The position numbers were made by a program, and so were the translations under genes. 64,000 nt of DNA, from the NCBI GenBank assembly GCA_018350325.1, contig JAEVLN010000010.1, positions 1,426,001 to 1,490,000 of the forward strand, read 5' to 3'. Positions 61,471 to 64,000 of this stretch are shown piece after piece. Positions within the stretch are counted from its first letter, which is position 1; each line of letters starts with the position of its first letter. This DNA comes from Globodera rostochiensis. Lineage: Eukaryota > Nematoda > Chromadorea > Rhabditida > Heteroderidae. Under the pieces are notes generated by a model. It had not been told where the DNA came from and searched no databases. It worked only from the letters and a program-made list of their open reading frames with translations.

Positions 61471-61839
61471 TCAGTCCACAATTTTCTTTATGCCAAACGC
61501 AAGGGTGGAAAAGAAGGCGCCCATAGAGCCGGAGACGACGATTTCCGAGAAATATTTGCGCAGTAACGCAAATTTGTGGAATTTAACGGTATCGCGAAAA
61601 TTCGTAAAAAAACAAATGGAAACCTGGCTAAACCCGTTCGGCTGAGGCGGGTCAATGCACAGCACGAGCACATCACTCGCAACCGCCGGCTGCGCACAGT
61701 TCGGCACCGGACAACGGCCGTGCTGAGTGACGAACGGAGTGACGCACGTGGCATGGCCGGCCACATGGTTACATTTGCACAACATGGCCAAGTTGTTCAG
61801 AACAGGCGAGTTGCACACGAAACAGAGACATTCGGACAT
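61471..61839 (-). CDS. Small RING-type zinc-finger protein
   Basis: A 122-residue frame starts MSECLCFVCN. Cysteines and histidines are spaced as in RING or RING-variant fingers: CLCFVC, CKCNH, GHATC and CPVPNC within about 45 residues. This suggests an E3 ubiquitin ligase, though the second pair spacing is atypical. A short internal intron (starting at GTTTCC after NGFSQ) is possible. The C-terminus (GSMGAFFSTLAFGI) is weakly hydrophobic. It is the opposite-strand neighbour of another small RING gene at 63568. Confidence 0.5.
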   Translation of the reverse strand: MSECLCFVCNSPVLNNLAMLCKCNHVAGHATCVTPFVTQHGRCPVPNCAQPAVASDVLVLCIDPPQPNGFSQVSICFFTNFRDTVKFHKFALLRKYFSEIVVSGSMGAFFSTLAFGIKKIVD

Positions 61840-61924
61840 TTTCGTAATTGGAAGATGACAATTCGATTTTTTCTAAACTGCTCCAAAACCACAAAAATAT
61901 GTAACATATCATATTTAGCAGTGA

Positions 61925-62100
61925 TTTGATGATGAAGAAAGATGCCAGACAAAATTGGAGCCCATTTCCATCAGCGAAATTATGCAAACTGTGGTAGGAT
62001 GGGAAATATCTGCCCCGCGCCTCGGAAAATTTCCCCCCCCCCCACCCCCCCCCCCCCCCCCACCCCACCCCCCCCCACGGGGGGAAAAATCTGAACCGCC
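61925..62100. repeat. Duplicated block with long C-run, copy 1
   Basis: GATGAAGAAAGATGCCAGAC, CCATCAGCGAAATTATGC and GATGGGAAATATCTGCC are followed by a C-run broken by A (62031-62077). The copy near 62780 shares the same order. No gene is seen in 62101-62779. Confidence 0.7.
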
Positions 62101-62779
62101 CCTCCCCCTGAGGGTAATATGAACGGCTTCCCAACTCGTTCCCGGCCAACACGTTCACCCCCAACTCGTTCACCTACCCCGACTCATTCACATTAATTTG
62201 TTCAATTTTTCGTTATGGGACTTTTCAGAACGTTGGAGAAAAATTTTAGGGGTTAAACAACCTTACTCGCATTTTCTTGCTGTATCAAAAGGCGCAAAAT
62301 TGTTCAAAAATATTTTTGTTTGTTTACCAGTTCAAGTGGCAAAAAAAGAATCATTGATGTCTTGTGATTTGTGATAAATAAGAACAGCCCAGTTACTAAA
62401 ACCCAAAACCGCATTGCCAAAACGGATCGGAAACCCGAAAATCTAACGGGTCGGAATCCGGCTCAACTAAACACATTCGAATGGTGCCAAATTTAGTGAT
62501 TCTGATATAATGTTGATCATAGGTCCCAAAAACAAAAAACTTTGAGGAGCTATGCGTAGAATGGAGTCGATTTATTGATTTGGGTCATTTTGTTTCTGAG
62601 CCTACAAAATTTTTTACAGAAAAAAACCCGGTACGGGCCCGGGTGTTACAGATTTTTTGACCCGTGGCCGGTCCGGGCACGTTGTGAAAAAATCAGGACA
62701 TGGGCCAGGTTTTTTCAATATTCTGAGTTCTCTAGAAAAAGATTCGACTGACTATCCATAAAATGTTAGTGATTTTGAT

Positions 62780-63115
62780 GGAGAAAGATGTCAGACAAAG
62801 TTGAAGCCGATTCCATCAGCGAAATGAATGCAAACTGTGAGAGGAGGATGGGAAATCTGCCACCCTACCCCCCGGGTGAAATATTTGCCCCGCCCCTCCC
62901 TCGGGGAATAGTATCCATCCCCCCCCCAGCAAACATTTTGTTGAAAGCATCGGTCAATTCCATCCTCAGGCCATTTACACATATTTATTCCATCAACCCC
63001 TCTCCTTCCCCCCCCCCCACCCCCATCCAACCCCCTCGGCAATGTCTAAATTTGTTCCTGTGTGGAAGGATGGGAAATATTTATTTGCCTCCTCCCTCCC
63101 CCCCCCCCCCACCCC
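62780..63115. repeat. Duplicated block with C-runs, copy 2 and partial copy 3
   Basis: GGAGAAAGATGTCAGAC, CCATCAGCGAAATGAATGC and GGATGGGAAATCTGCC precede C-runs near 62920, 63010 and 63100. GGATGGGAAATATTTATTTG (63069) starts a third, partial copy. Open frames here are low complexity. Confidence 0.7.
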
Positions 63116-63567
63116 CCGGCAAACATTTTGTGCTGCTCGGAACAAAGGACGGAGATTTTATCTTGCACGGTTTACACTTTTTATTTCGCTCTGAGAAAAA
63201 CAAAAATGAATAAATTAACAGCGCCAATAATCCTTAACGCTGAAGAAAGTTTGTCTGAATGATTTCTGTGATTTTTTTTAATTCATCAAAAGGAGAAAGA
63301 ATTGTTTAATTTATTTATCGCGTAACATACTCCAGCAGTTTGTTGCTTTTTATTTTTGGAAAATATACTTTTCTTTACAAGCGTTTCGGGGCCGTATAGA
63401 ATTCAAATCTGACCTTTATTTTTGACCGATTTCGAAGCCTGGACTCGAATCGAACATCCCGGAAATTCAAAATTTCCATTTAGGAACAGGTGGCTATTGT
63501 TAAATTTAACCAAACAATTAATTTCAGCACAAATTTACACAATCAAAACAGTTTTGTTTTAACCGAA

Positions 63568-63966
63568 ATGGACATTGGTAACTGTTGCATTTGCCTGTGC
63601 GGGTTCAACGTCGCCCAGATGGGCGTGCTGCCGTGCCTGCACACGTACCATTACGCGTGCGTTGCGCGGGCGCTGCGCGCAAATGCCGAGTGTCCGCTGT
63701 GCCGTCAACGCGCCACCGTTGCACAAATTGTTCGACCTCGCTGCGACAGTGGTGGTGCCGCTGTTTGTGTGCCAAACAATTTGCCGAAAAAAGTCTCCAA
63801 CAGAAAATTTTACGAATTTATTATTATTTTTTCTCCCCAAGGCTCTGAGCATTGCAATGGATTATTATGATCGCATTGTTTGGCAACAGCCCGCTGATTG
63901 TGCGTCGATGAGCGATGGACAGCGCGCGGAGTTGGATCTTTGTCTCAATGTCCATTTTTTTTTTTA
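63568..63966 (+). CDS. Small RING-H2 protein, 3' end uncertain
   Basis: The start MDIGNCCICLCGF leads into a RING-H2: CCIC, VLPCLHTYHYAC and CPLCRQ, with the classic ligand order C-C-C-H-H-C-C-C and a hydrophobic residue before the last pair. This implies E2 binding and ubiquitin ligase activity. After RATVAQIV the frame may splice from a GT near 63761 to CCCCAAG at 63841, continuing ALSIAMDYYDRIVW to a stop at 63966; unspliced, it ends at 63870. A gene of this size may also have further exons beyond the window. Confidence 0.55.
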
Positions 63967-64000
63967 AATTTCATAAAAAATTATTGGCATTAAGAGACAA

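Noticed and set aside
62788..63213. Proline-rich open frame near 62.8-63.2 kb
   Set aside because: It is the translation of C-runs and a duplicated repeat block, without start context or homology.

Overview
This is eukaryotic DNA from a nematode, most likely a plant-parasitic cyst nematode (Heteroderidae: Globodera or Heterodera). The evidence is an AT-rich background, multi-exon genes with small introns, a nematode-specific Srg-class chemoreceptor, many genes whose first exon encodes a signal peptide, GC-AG introns inside secreted-protein genes, and clusters of the hexamer ATGCCA (the published dorsal-gland 'DOG box') upstream of secreted genes. The genus is an inference; no rRNA or mitochondrial marker is present. 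Exon models were built by hand. Where I list exons, every reading phase closes across every junction, except where I say otherwise.

Layout. 1-3941: 3' part of a coiled-coil gene. 5285-7032: Srg chemoreceptor. 7.5-11 kb: tandem repeats, including a 2.8 kb T-rich array. 11.5-13.4 kb: an unresolved hypothetical gene. 14646-16413: secreted Thr-rich protein. 16987-21874 (gene A) and 28837-32187 (gene B): two paralogous secreted proteins built from many short exons, separated by a 6.3 kb satellite of 28-bp units. 33556-36810 (gene C): secreted Cys-rich protein. 38321-42604 (gene D): a protein kinase with an N-terminal signal peptide. C and D share a duplicated upstream block, each copy with four DOG-box hexamers. 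45519-48228 (gene E), 51878-52899 (gene G) and 55069-56078 minus strand (gene H): a secreted/membrane family in which E carries a RING-H2 C-terminus, G lacks it, and H has a one-base frameshift. 57035-60329 minus: a secreted aldonolactone-oxidase-like flavoprotein. 61.5-64 kb: two RING-type genes around C-rich repeats.

Short non-autonomous DNA transposons are scattered throughout. Several have hAT-like ends (CAGGG... or TAGAG...) and 8-bp target duplications, mostly in introns; one lies inside an apparent coding region. The window reads as an effector-rich island: at least seven gene models begin with a likely signal peptide, tandem duplication is frequent, and satellites and MITEs sit between and within the duplicates. 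The least expected item is the signal-peptide kinase with a DOG-box-bearing promoter; the A/B short-exon family with donor-site switching is second.
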